From: Apostichopus japonicus
Lineage: Eukaryota; Echinodermata; Holothuroidea; Aspidochirotida; Stichopodidae
Reading direction: 5' to 3'
NCBI RefSeq assembly: GCF_037975245.1
Contig: NC_092567.1
Location: 14,152,876 to 14,216,875 of the forward strand
Length of the DNA: 64,000 nt
This document shows, in pieces, positions 23,498-37,600 of this stretch (within the stretch, counting starts at the first letter, position 1; each line of letters begins with the position of its first letter). A program made the position numbers and the translations under genes. Below the pieces are notes generated by a model. That model was given only the letters and a program-made list of their open reading frames with translations, was not told the DNA's origin and did not search any database.

Positions 23498-24478
23498 AAC
23501 ATAGAAAATTCCACAGACAAAGGAAAAGAGGTGGCGCCAGTGGAGTTTGGAAACTTACAGACAGTATTAAATAACTTTATATTCTGAAAAATATTCTGGA
23601 TCTGTTGTCATAGAAATTTTGAAATTGGGTGAATTTTTACAAAAAATGAAATCATACAGTTGAGCTCTCAGTTTTCTCCAGAAGACTTTACTAAGTGGTA
23701 CCTGGTACCAAGAGATAAGCCACCTGTGGAATAAATTCAATGGTAACTTGTAATTTTCAGCATCCTGTCATCGATATACTAATGCTGTAGTCACTCAGAT
23801 GTGGGACATACTTCATATTTATGAAACCATTGACCTCCATTTAGTACATGTCAATGACCTAGATTGATATGCAGTGTCAGGGTACAATCAACTGGGAAAC
23901 TAATTCATGGTATCAAATCACCATTAAACATCACCCTGTCTGATTTAAGTGGTTGAGTTTTTCAAGATAATGATATGATGTATGATTTTTAGTTTTCAGA
24001 CAAATATCACAATGTGTCATGTAGAATACAAAAGGTAGAGGGTTTATAGTGTTCATCACTATAGACAATGGATAAAAACATTGACATACAATATATTTCT
24101 GGACCAATTATGTCAGTTAAGAGATGTGCAAAAATATGTACCAAATATGGAGGGTCATGTGACATGCTCTCGGGTAGCACTTACTGTAACTCTTATCCTA
24201 CTCCTTATATGTGCAGTATATTAGCAACTCATGTCAGAATCGTATAGTTGCCACAGTCCTGGTGAATCAAATTGAACCCAGAAATGTTCAATTCCAAAGT
24301 TGCTATTTTACTTCAAACAGTCAAACTACTACAGTTTGGAATGCATGTACTGTATTAGCAAATCAAGAATGTACATATTGTAAGTAAATGTACATGTACT
24401 GTAAGCAGCAGACGACAGGATTTGCTGTTTTATGGCAACAAGTATCCTAGCCGTATTTGCATGCAACGCGTGCGTAAC
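23498..24478. other. non-coding stretch
   Basis: About 980 bp between the composite element and the 34-bp array. No supported gene or repeat. Confidence 0.5.
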
Positions 24479-24683
24479 ATGATACGAGTGACCGTCATGT
24501 GCAATCTATGAGATGATACGAGTGACCGTCATGTGCAATCTATGAGATGACACGAGTGACCGTCATGTGCAATCTATGAGATGACACAAGTGACCGTCAT
24601 GTGCAATCTATGAGATGATACAAGTGACCTTCATGTGCAATCTATGAGATGATACGAGTGACCGTCATGTGCAATCTATGAGA
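24479..24683. repeat. 34-bp tandem repeat, six copies
   Basis: Unit ATGATACGAGTGACCGTCAT followed by GTGCAATCTATGAG, repeated six times at 34-bp spacing with one or two substitutions per copy. Confidence 0.96.
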
Positions 24684-25601
24684 TTCTGACAGTAGATGTT
24701 TGATTAGTAGCCAGATTCCTTGCAGACCAAGCCTTTCTGACACAGAGAAAGTAAATCTCAGCATCATTATCACCCAAACATTTAAGCAATTAATCTCAAA
24801 TTTACCGTTAAATGTCCATTGCATCATGGCGTTCTGTTGTCTAAGAAACTCTTACCACTTTGAAATGAGTAAAGGTTGAGTTACATATATGTTAGTAGCA
24901 CTGGTGAGCAGACCCAGAGCATGTCACATGACCCTCCATGATTGGTATTGTCATGCCCTTTAATATATTTAGCCACACCTGTTAGTAATTAAGTGTCCTT
25001 CATTCCATAGATGGAGAGCTGGTCTGCCTATAAGGTCTCAGGGGTCACATTAGCCCGGCCACTGTGCAACATTCCTTTCTGTCTTGATCGTAAAATTCTG
25101 TCTAAGGTCATATGTTAGATTTTCTCCCTCAGCTATCCCTGTAATATTATCATTAGTTCAGTTGTAATTAACAGTTTGTTTTAGCAGGTTGTTCACTGCA
25201 GTTTTCAGTTTTGTGTATAGGTGGCAACACTGTTTTATTCACCTTCCAGCCTCTTTTGTGTATACAGTTTTTGTCCTGGCAAATTAATAGTTCTTTTACC
25301 ACATAAATACAAGTGGGGAAATACAGAACACTACACCTGTCTTTGCCTCATTTTTGGTTAGCTGGCTGCCTAGCGAGCATATGTTTTCCTTTTGTGTAGC
25401 AAGACTACCAGATATGTGTACATTTCGATGTATGAAAATAGCTAGTGAAGCACAAGTCTAGTAGACCTACTGTACCTATTCATAGGTTAACAATCACCTT
25501 TCTAGACCAAATGTAAATTAATATAGCATATTGTGGTATGCTCAGTAAGTTAATAAGCCTAAGGAGACCAATTTACTGTACATTGTTAATTTTCTTTACA
25601 G
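24684..25601. other. upstream region of the troponin T-like gene
   Basis: About 920 bp of AT-rich DNA before the first coding exon. Because that exon starts right after an acceptor (TTTCTTTACAG), the leader exon and promoter must lie here or further left. I could not place a TATA box or start site. Confidence 0.4.
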
Positions 25602-25650
25602 AAATGTCTGTGACTTTGAAAGCAGCAACTCCTGATAATAATAATGGCAG
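25602..25650 (+). CDS. troponin T-like exon 1 (start codon at 25604)
   Basis: Acceptor TTTCTTTACAG, then AA and ATG; donor GTGAGT. Encodes MSVTLKAATPDNNNG plus two bases of a Ser codon (phase 2). Confidence 0.75.
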
Positions 25651-28600
25651 GTGAGTTTGTCTGGTTGATGTGTGTAATAGTACTACTGTAGTTTTTGATT
25701 ACAAAGAAGTTCAAGTAAATTCTGTTATCCATAATTTTGTTATAATTTTGTAATAATTTTGTAATATGTAAACCAATATTTTGTGTGTGCAATACCTCTT
25801 TAACAGTTTTCATTGAATCTGTATGCAGTTTAGTATGTCTGCCTGCCTCTCTCAACTAACTATCCTAAGCTGTTTCAATACATACTGTCAGTGCATGGAT
25901 CCATATGACAACTTTGTTTCACGATCATGACTTGCAATGTAACAGTTTGTATAACAAAGACAGTCTCACAGTTTGAATCTTTGAAATATCATTTAAACAT
26001 CCATTATATACATTGGGAAAACCCTTCATAAAAACTGCTGATTACAAAAATGCTGCCTAAAGGAGCTTTCTGTGTTTGTTAATATTTATTCCGATCTTCT
26101 CATATCTGTCCATTCTCTACATTTATTGCACTCAAATCAAGTTTACCAAATCTGCTGAGTACTAATGAAAGTTTGCATTATCACAGCATGACATTGTCTT
26201 GGGATATTTGATGTACAGTAACTATATACTACCCGTGCAGACACCCAAGGTCAAGGAGTACTTTATATTTGGTAATAGTTCAAACTAGGTTGACTTTTGC
26301 TTAAAACTAAATTGAAATGAACAAGCCCCCTCGGGCCCCCTAAAAATTTTATCAGTCTTTTGTATCAATGGCATAATAAATGTATCACATTATGGTTAAA
26401 CTCAAAATATTGCTTTAAGCGTGGAAAAAAACTGTTTTCTATATAAACTTGTATAACAGTGAGTAATATCTGATTTGCCCAATAGTGCCTCAGGAAAAGC
26501 AGCCACCAATATCATATCTCAAGTTACTTTGGTAAGTTTTCAGCATAATTCAGCCTTTGTTCTTCCATGTATGTAGTAACATTCTGCAAGGATTGATGTT
26601 ACTCTACCCGACCTTTCCCCTAAGACACATTACCATTTTTCAGATCTCTTTCACACAAGGAATCTTTATGTGAGTGAATTTTGCTGAATTATTAGTGTAT
26701 GTACAGTACGTGATGTATTTGCGTGTAAACACAGTCTCTCAAAAAGTGCGCTATCCCTGGATTAACTTCATATATATATACTTGGTTATTGGTATCTGTC
26801 AATTCATCCAATGGATTGCAAAAACTCTACAAATATGTCATTTGAGGACAACTTTTGAAAACCAAGTCAATACCTTACTGTAAATCTCCAAGTGAATTGC
26901 TCTGATGAACTTTTAAACTTGGAAGTAGGTTAACCATGGTGGGTAGAAGAACTGTAGGTCAAAGGTCAATTAAGATCTGTAGAAGTGTGTAGATGTATTT
27001 TTATATGATGTCCTCTTAACTTTATTTTGTTCCCTTTTATATTTTTGATACTTCCTGTTTACATATTTTATGTCTCCTCTTTATAAAGTTTATATTTAAA
27101 CTGGCATGAATAAATGAAATGAGAGGTCAAAGTAAAAATTTTCAGAAAGAGTAACCCAAACTTCCCAAAGTACAGTAAAACGTGGGTGACTACAGTGTAC
27201 TGTACATTACATGTATCTTAGTGTAGGAGACTTGTGGAAGAATCCTAATGTTTGTGTACTAGTGCTTTCTGGTTGATAGTTTTTTGGAGAGGGTTACTTG
27301 TTTTCAATGAGGCACACCAGAGCTTCATGGCATATTTGAGACTCATGACCATAGTAAAGTTCTGTGGAATGCACTTCTTTGTCACTGGTCATTACTTTTT
27401 CAGAGTCTGGTGAATTCTGAAGCACTAAGGCCATATTGAGCTGTTTTCTCCTTGCATTCACATTCTGTTGCTGTTTTGCTTAACTTTGATCTGTCCTTGG
27501 AAAGATGAGGTTTATTTTTTTAAGTTAACTTACTGTAGTTGAGTTGTTTGCCAAGCTTTAGTCACTTTGTAAAACCTTTCTACAGAGTGACCTGTTTGTT
27601 GGCAGATCAGAGGAGAAGCTAAAGCTAGCCATAAACCTCCTTATACTGTAAGATAGCTCGGTCCTTTTAACTTAAGATTCCTAAACAGTTTTGGGAGTTC
27701 CAAAGTACTAGTTCAAAAATCATATGGGGGTGTATACTAGCTTTATCAATGTTGAATGTCACGTGTCACAGAGTTACATACAACTGGGAATCCTTTGGTT
27801 TTCCTTTGTAACTTTTGTTCTCATGTTTTTAATTATGAAAGTGAGTAGTGTCTTTCTGATATCAATGTGAGTCTTACTGTATATATTGTTAGCCGTGATA
27901 TGAATGCAGCATGAACAGCATCATTAACAACATCATTAACAACCATTAGTGCTCAATGATGATTTTAGACTTGCCCAAGTCTGTGGTCCTGTTTATGACC
28001 AAGCACTTTGGTATCTCTTTCAAATTGGATTGTTCATCATAAGTATATATATAGGAAGTGTTATAATGTATCATAATTGGAGGTCTTTGTAAAGAGTTGT
28101 ATTTTTATTGCAAGGATTGTCTGAATGGTACTGTCTACATAGATAATGTACGACATCTGTCTGAAGTTTCCACTCTCAGGAATTTTTTTTTTTTGGCCAT
28201 TCCTTTACTCTCGTGTTTACAGCATTGGATAAATAATTCAACTGTTTATTTTGAACAAGTGCTAACATCATCAATTAGTAATTGTTGAAGGAATTAGTTA
28301 ATGGGGTGTAGATAATCATAAGCAAACGTTAGGAGTGTTTGTGAATAGATTTAACTTGTTGTATAATGTATTTATGGCATGCATGGAATTAGAACTGCCA
28401 AGAACAAGCAGATGTCTTTGTGGAACAGAGCGAACATGTGGGAAATTCTCATAACAATTTCACACAGTCAGGCAAAACTACGTCTTAAATTCCTTTAAAA
28501 AATGCAAAAAAATAAGTTGAGATTTTTTTATTTTGGTATCCCAAAACGAACAAAATACAAGACTCCTGATTAGATTGGCCCTAATAAACTGAGTGTTACT

Positions 28601-31600
28601 TTTTTAATTCCAGATGGCAATTGATGCTGTGCTTGATCTGTGGGCATTTCAAATATTACTTGAAAGAGAGTTCAATAGAACATGCATGCCACTGCTTTAG
28701 CAAAAGCTGTTTAAACTAGAGTGTTAAGAATAATTGAATTTGAAAGAAACAGACAACTTTATATTGCACGAGTGTACATACTGTAAAATAGTCTTGCAAG
28801 TAACCAAGCTGACAAGACAAACGTGTAATATTATTAAACGTTGATATCATGCTCAACACACCATACACTAGTTCCATTAATTGGTACCAACACACATTAA
28901 ATTGTGTAATTACCTTCCCTCTGTAATTAGGTTAAAAATTATTTTGATGCATGAGTTGAAGTGTAGAATACTCAAGAACTGAATCTCAGTTCAGTGTTCT
29001 ATGATATTATGAATTATCCACATTTTGAGTAACAGTTGTAAGTTAAATATTGTTCATTCATACTTAGTAAAGATTCCTAAATCCTATTGGTCCATTCAGG
29101 TCAGCTGACCGTGGTTAATCCTGTGAGTAACGTACGGTAAAATTACGGGGCATCACTTTAATAAATCTTTGGTTATATGCAACCAAAAATGTTTTGTTTT
29201 GATGATTTTTCCCCCAAACAAATGGTACTGTATGAATGAACGAGGTTAATCAACGGTCTAGCGTGCGTTACTCACATGATTAATGCACTCCAGGTGTTAA
29301 TGCTATCGCTGGATGCACTCGGGCTCCGCCCTCATGCATCCCTTGCATTATCCCCCGATCGTGCATTAATCCTGTGAGTAACGCACACTAGACCGTTGAT
29401 TAACCCCTTATTTTCTCACAAAATAGTTTCAGTATTGTTCTTTTGTACAAAATACGCCATGCGATTATTCTCTGCATTGCGTTAGACTTTAACTTTTCTC
29501 TGCCATTTCTCTGATGCATTTATCTCTTGTCCCTCACCCTACTGTTGCAATTTCTGTGTGATGAAGACAACCTCATATCTCTTACTATTTTATATCCCAA
29601 CTGGTAGCATAGATCTATTAAAAGTCCCATATGTGCTCTCTTTCTCTTACCATTTTGATCATCTTGGATAATAAAGGACAAAGGCTTCATTGTTTAGGTC
29701 TTTCTACAACAAGGCTAACATGGTGTAACTTACATTGCAAGCTAAGCTGAACACTGTGCCTGCAATTAATTAGTGCAGAAAAATCGTCTCACAATTCACT
29801 GATAGGAGCATCAAAACATTAAAGCTGGAGTGTCTTTCATCATTTTAAAGGACAACAATGAACCTCTTTCTGATGCTGGACAAAGAATAAAAATCTAACA
29901 AAACCAATAACTATTGTGTAAGGAAGATGACAGTATGTTAATGTACCACCAGGTGGTGCTATCATAAAGGTCTAACCCTCTTCATAGTGTCTGATGACAA
30001 TAGGTTATGTACCACCAGGTGGTGCTATCATAAAGGTCTTAGCTTCTTCATAGTGTCTGGTGAAACAGTCATCAGCATTTTATTCCTCTGAGTCAGACAT
30101 ATAACAACTATGTCCTTCCTTTTTCTCTGCAGAAACCAGCAACAACAAAGTGAGTATGACCTCTGTCCATAGTAAAATGGCCTTTCATTGGAAAGGTGTG
30201 CAGTGTTGCTAGGCAGGGGGGGGGGGGGAATGAGGCAGAAATGGTTCATGTGGGTGTCTAAATGTGTGGGTGGTCCAACCTTTTTGGGGCAACATGATGC
30301 CAAAGCATCAATGCAATCGCAAAGACAAAGCCATTTCGTTATGATACTTGTGTGCAACTTCGTTATCTCTACACAGGGGAATATAACGTTGCAAGTAATT
30401 GCTGTTAAATGACATACTTCGTGATTATTGGGCACCACAGTACAAATGCAAATTTCCAGACAATGGATGTGAACTATTAGCCAAGTCAAATCTCAGGAAT
30501 TTTGGAAAAGCATCATTTTCTATTTTTAGCATGACAATCTTCGTAATGTAGTGTTGTTAACCTAAAAAATAAAGAAAATACACATGGCATTCTGAACTAT
30601 TCTGTTACCTATTCTCTGTAACCCCCCCCTTCCGCCCTGCCACTCTGTTTAACTACTGGTACACATCTGACCAAGGAAATGGTTAAATTATAGTACATTT
30701 TGGGACACCCACCAATTAAAGGGGCTATTAAATTTGTAACTCAAATAGTGTAATGTTGAATGATAAAAACAATGGACCAAAGTTTAAAAAAAAAACTGCA
30801 GCACAATTTCATCATCCTCTTGACAGTTTTTTGAATATTTGTCTGTTTAGTGTAACATTCAATTTGTGACAATCTTTTGTGTTTACATAGTGTCATACTT
30901 ACATAAACTGAGTAAGGATGGTATCTGCTTTAGTTTTGGTACCACCAGACATGGCTTCCTCATCTATGAAAAACTCAATGACATATATATAGCACAGTGT
31001 TACAATAATGCCACAACCCTTCAATAAGAGGCTTAATCCCCTTGGCACTCTCTTAAAGTTGATTTAGTGTTTAGGTCACTTTGTTTGTGCTGATGTTGTC
31101 AGTTGTGTTTAACATATCAACAGGTGTAAGCAATGAATCATGGAGGTGAAAGGTCATTTGTCAATTCTTGTTGCAGAAGCTTGGGCTAGACTTATTTGCA
31201 AGACTATAATTGGAAGACTGATTTGGAATATTCCAACAAGAATATTGTAACATGACTTGACAATTTTGGTTATCCAATTCCATACAGAATCCTTTGCAGA
31301 GCTGACTGCAAGTTTTTTTTTTTATTTGATTTCTGCCAATCAGACTTTGCCAATCATATGAACACTTAAAGGATTGGTTCAGGTGTTTGACATGTCTATT
31401 TTGTATGAAAGAGCACAAAAAGACAAAAAGAACAGTGAAGAAACTACCATGATAGCATGCTCTGTGAAGGAGACATGACACTTTGAAGATATCAAAATTT
31501 CTTTGAAAATGACTGGTGTAGAAAGACTTACTGTGAGTGTGAGGGTTTGACGTCACGTCCTCACTTCCTTAACATTTGTGAATATATTTCTTTTAAAATT

Positions 31601-34600
31601 ATTTACATTTTTTAACACATTTGAAAATAATATAATCAAAAATTCTTCAGATGTTTAATCTTAAATACTTCCTTTGACAAATATGAGATCTCCTGACATA
31701 TCTTTTGGTTGAAAGTCATGAAATCTCACAAAATATTTAGAGAAAACAACAAAGACTTTTCAGGAATGTGAGGATGTGACATCACAGCTAGTCAGATTTC
31801 AGCAGTTTCTACACAATCTGATAAAACTTTACACTTGAATATCTCTTTAACCGAAAAAGATATTTGAACAGTTTTTTTCACCATGGTGTTTCTTTTATTG
31901 TCCTCTTTCATATAACATAAACATGTATGTCAACTGAACCAATCCTTTAATGAATGCTCTGTCTGCAATCCTTCCCAGCAGCCTCAGCTCAGACACTTTG
32001 TACAAATTATAAAATGTATACACAGCTGTATATATTTACATATCTGCTATGCTCATGAAAGTAAGGGTACAGCTCCTATATGGTACAAGTAGTTCATAGA
32101 GGGCAAACATCCAATGCATGAATCCCACCCCCGTTGTTGTATGTTCATGAAATAAATATAATGTAATTTTCATTGGAATACCAGTTATTTGGAGATGAAT
32201 CTACAGTTGCTGTATGTTCTTTCATTCTTTGTAAACATAATATAATTTTTATTGGAATACCAGATATTTGGAGATTAATCTACTGTCGCTGTATGTTCAT
32301 TAATTAATATAACATAATTTTATTAGAATACCAGATATTTGGAGATGAATCTAATCTAATGTCGCTGTATGTTCATTAATTAATATAATATAATTTTATT
32401 AGAATACCAGATATTTGGAGATTAATCTAATGTCGCTGTATGTTCATTAATAAATATAATATAACTTTATTGGAATACCAGATATTTGGAGATGAATCTA
32501 CAGTCGCTGTATGTTCTTTCATACTTTGTAGATATAATATAATTTTTATTGGAATACCAGATATTTAGATGAATCTAAATTACAGGCGTCTTGATGCCCT
32601 TTTGTTTACAGCTCTCGTTCTTTTAAGAAGAACAATGAAGTCTTTGAAGCTGGTCAGAAGTTAGAGGTGAATATATGTCTATGTTACTTCAGATTAAAGG
32701 CATTGAAGACTCGCCCGAAACTGTGTGCGGCCATCTGAAAAAATTAACTTTCTGTTGCTTGCAAGTGAAGTTTTGTTCCTGTGGCTACAAAATGCAGATA
32801 GTAATTAAACGTGATACCTTGTTATCTTTAGTTGGACCTGAGATGTCCATCGCTGTATCCTATGTACACTGTGCTGTGGGTGTTGACCGTAGCTGTATGT
32901 ACTGACTGTACACTAGTGTCTAATTACAGACGATAGCAAGCTGTGTGTTTATTTTCTGGGATCAATAGTGGTGTCTAACACTTCTGTTACACCTCATTCG
33001 AAACTAGGTCAGATTACCGGCATGACACTTTTCTTTGTGCGCCAGTCTTCACACCCTTTAAATACTCCGAACTTAGATCTGGGGATTAAAAGTGACTCAT
33101 TGTCATGACAACTTACAACCAATGTATCAGAAAGCCAACATACTGTATGAGTTATTACATACTGTAGGTACATTTAGATCATTTCCTTATGAATAATAAA
33201 CTCTTGAAACAAACAAACCTGTTTTATATTAAGCCAGAGGTTGCAAATTAATTTGATCGGGCAAAATATCTTCTTTTCAAGGGCACATTGTGACATAAGC
33301 TGTACAACTGTTCTTGCTGAGTTTATACTGTGAATGGTATGAAATATCAGTATCAACTGTTATGGAATATGTTGCTCTTACATCTGTACAGGTAAACTGC
33401 ATCAATTGCTAAAACTAGGCACCAGAGATTTGTTTTCAGAAAGCTGACATATTTTTCCATGGTAAAATCATATAGTGAACCTGAGAGCAAATACAAACCC
33501 GAAATCCTGAAGAAAATAAAATAATAATGAAATGTAAACTACCAATCTCATAGGAAGTAAAGTTTGACTTTGGGAGGATATAAGAGACAACACTATGCCT
33601 GGGTTTTGTTTTATATATTAAGTCCTGGTGTCAAGCATCACAAGTGACAGTTGTGTAACATACAGAGTTTATAACCAACATAATGGTATAGATAAGTGGG
33701 CAGCAGTTCTACAGACTGTATGATGTGTGTTTATTCTCACTGTCACAAAAGACCAATACCTTGATCAATTATCATGGCTAGAGTTACCCTCAGTTACTTC
33801 TACAAAAGAAAGTATTTTCAAGTTTCTCATTGGGCAAGGACATAGTATGTTAGTCTTGCATACAACATTTATGTACTTACAGTAGTTATGTACAGTACTT
33901 TGTCAATTCCCTACTGATGTAATAGTTCTCACTGTAATGATCCTTCATAGAAGAAGGGTTATTTTGTGGGGTTCATGCAACTACCCAGTATCTAGTATAT
34001 ATATATGAAGGATGGATAAAATTTAAGAGAATACTTGGCTAATATACGTATGTTCTGATAGGTTGAATCTATGTTACACTGGTGTTGTTGTCCAATGGCA
34101 AATCATTTCAGAGGCATGTGAGAGCTCTTTGTAGCAAACCACAAGATACCACCCATGTGTACAGTAGTTGCTATAGGCTAATAGTTGTGAGCATAACAAG
34201 TTTATTGTTTAGACTTTTATGATGTTTATGATGCTACACCTAATTCAGTAGGGACAGCCAGCAATATTTACGTAGGGAACTTCTGCTTCAAGTATTGGTA
34301 TCGGATCATTATTGGCCAATATTGGGATCTAACAGATCTAAAAGTTGTTGGGATGATATTGGCCAAACACTGGTAATTAATCCTTGCTTCATATATTCTC
34401 TCACTTATTTATTAAGGCCATGAGGGAGAAGAAGTTTCAGCAAGAGCATGAAAGGTGGCAGAAGTGGCAGGAGGAAAGAGAGGTAGAACTCGAGATGAAG
34501 GAGGTTGAAAGAGAGAAGTGGGAGGAGCAGAGAGTGAGTCAGTCCAACAAATTACATTCAGAGTGTTTAGTCATTCAAACTTATTGTCATGTTAATTTCA

Positions 34601-37600
34601 AACCCTAACAGGTATTGTATGGCTGTGGTTGATATGTGGTTGTAAGTGGTTGATATGCTAATGAGTGGTCATAATCGGCTATTATCTTTCTGTCTGTCTT
34701 TGAACATTTACAAAAATTTTCTCCTTGGTAAAAGCATTTCTTTCTGGACGCATTTAACTACCTAGGTAGTTAGGCTTGCTTGTGACATATTCAAATGACC
34801 ATTGATTGTTGAACATGTAGGTGTATACAGTAGGTGTAACAATGGAAAGAAAAGACTAGGTAGGAAGACTGTAACAAATGGTAGCCTATTACACACACTG
34901 CATAGGCCCACTGATAGCAATATGACTTAACACTAAGACCTACCCATTATATGTTCTCAAAATTAAAATCCACAACACCTTAACTAACACTCGTCTAAAA
35001 GAAAACAGTGATGTTTAGAGTAAATGTTGAATTGTGAGTTGAGTGAGTGTTAGTACTATACAAAATAGTATTTCACATAGCCAGGTGTGTAAATGTAATA
35101 CTTATAATTCCTATCAGGCTGCTTTGAGAGGAAAGAGTTTGTATACTCAGCTTTCACAAAGTTTTGGCAAATCAGCAAAACACTAATAAAAAACTGTTTT
35201 GTTTGGCATAGTTTGTTGGACATGTATCTGGATTATTGTTCCAACTCTTCCTCCAATGATATAGGAATTCAAAGTCTGAGGGGGAAAACCGAGCTACTGT
35301 AGACTTAAGAGGGGTAGCCTCACAAAGTCGTCAATGACTTTAACATGGATCGCACAGTCGGTTACTACCTATTACGGTTAGATTCACCCCACACGGTAGC
35401 ATACAGATACGTTATGAAGCGAACCGCAGATGGCGGGGGAAATTACCGGTTGGGGTTCTTCGCTTCGAACTCATAAGTGATCAATGAGGAGGCAATTAAG
35501 AGTGTTCTTGCGTTGAAACAACGGCTGACTTTTATTACAAACTCTATGAAAATGATAATGAAAATATACAAATGAACAATATACAATGGCTCAATAGACT
35601 CAAATGGCTTAAAGGACTCTTTACTAACTTATTAAAACTATCCTTACTCGGGGAAAAACCTATACTCAAATACGAAATATTCACAGAACCTATGCTCCAA
35701 CTGTGAAATACCAATTACAGAACTCTATCTGTACCATAAAATACTATATCCACGAAGTAACTCTTGTACTCTTACAATGCTGTATAAAAATGTATAGAGC
35801 GTATAAGGAAAATGTAAAATGAACATTATGAAATAATCTGCTTAAATAATATAAAACGTTTGCGAATTTCTACCTCTTGAACCCACAAACTCTCAAGAGA
35901 CTTGGCACTCCATAGCTATCCACAAAGGCTAAGATTAGAAGGACAAGCTCTGAGACAACTCTATAGTGACCAACAGTAAACAATCATGCTCAAAATACAA
36001 AATACAAATACGTATACGCTCTTTACACTGCGAGCAGTATAATACTCAAAATACAGGTACAATAAATAATCTCTCAAAACAGCTCAACTGTCAATACAGT
36101 ACAATACACTTTCAATTACTTTCTGTATACTACACGTAACTCTGTATACTTAAACTCAACCTAACCGGTAGTGTCACTCTACAGTATACTAAACTCAATA
36201 TATTCCAGTACTGTAATACCACAGTATAAAAATACGCAATACAACACACGTGCTTAACAATACACGCTATACCCATAGGACCAAGGTCCAAAACACAACC
36301 TATCATGTGTTTTACACAGTGAAGTACAACCTAGCCAAAGGGGCAACAATTACAACTACGATTCGATCAACTTACAATAAGGGTACGTACGGCAGAAAAC
36401 AATAATAATATTTATGACTTAATATCTTACTAAACTGAAATCGGCTCGCTCGCAAATAACAAGACGAAGGAGACTCTTCGCTCGCGGTACAGGAGGTTGC
36501 GTGCATCAAGACTCCATCGACGCTAGCTCGCTATATACTGATACTGTAGTAGGTCCGCCATCTTGGAAACCAATGACTTCGAGCCAGAAGCTAAACCATC
36601 CAAAAACCTGAGGCATCTTGCCTCTGAGAAGGGTGACATCTCCTCACGGACTCCAGTTAGAAAAGATACAGGTAAATCTGGGCTATTGACGACCCAGGAT
36701 TAAGTAAAATTAACAAATTACGAAAGGGATAACGAGGCGAAGCCCCGGAGCTCTGCAGGGACGATGTTCGCCATACAACACCGTGTACAGAACTGAACAA
36801 ACACACGTGGAAACAACTAACGCTACAAACTGGCTATTACGAACTATTACATAATACATGCAAATACAACGGGTGCACACAACAAAATTTCACTTCACTA
36901 CAGTTATACTCAAAGCCAAAGCCAAAGTGTATTAACCAGGTCACTCATCAGGAGTCTTTGCATGTTAAGTTATTCACTACGGCCCTTATAACCTTTGGGG
37001 AAACATTTCATACTGTATGATTCTGTTGACTAAATACAAGAACTAACCGTTATATTATTTTCTTACAGGCGCGCAGGAAGCGTGAACAAGAGCAAGTTGA
37101 AGAAAAATTGAAGTGGTTTGAGGAACAGCGACGTGCTAAAGAAGAAGTGAGTAAAAGAGCTTCTTCCTTATTGGCCACAAGCAGTTGTCATGCAGATAAT
37201 TGGTCAGAAGCCAGAACAAACATCATCAGCCATAACTGAAGTTACTCACCAAGTAAGGGATTGCAATCTGAAATTCATAATGCCGCTCTACAGCGGTTCA
37301 ACAAATATATATGGTTAAGTGTTATTCCTTCAATATTTCAGGAAGAAGCTAAAAGGCAGCAAGAGGAAGCTGAGAGACTTCTACAGAAGAGAAAGGGGGA
37401 TGAGCAAGGTCAGGGGTCATTTAGAGTCACCAGTTTGATAAATGCAGTAAGTAAACATGTTGTTCTGCTATTGCACACTTTGGTAGTGAATGGTGTAGCA
37501 ACTCTCTGAAATATCACTCCAAATCAAGCATATATGAGAAATCCTTAACCTAGAGTACATTTATTAACTAGTTATATGTGTCAGAGCATTGTTAACTGTT

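Larger units (their letters stand above)
26532..30132. other. introns 2 (3.6 kb), mostly featureless, with a foldback
   Basis: No exon or element recognised apart from the foldback repeat (29,245-29,404) and a partial tandem duplication (29,936-30,058), listed separately. Confidence 0.5.

Noticed and set aside
30028-30489. 153-codon minus ORF
   Set aside because: It overlaps the troponin microexon and flanking intron on the opposite strand and contains translated poly-C runs.
31161-31556. 131-codon minus ORF
   Set aside because: It spans the edge of a non-coding MITE and is not shared by the MITE's other copy.
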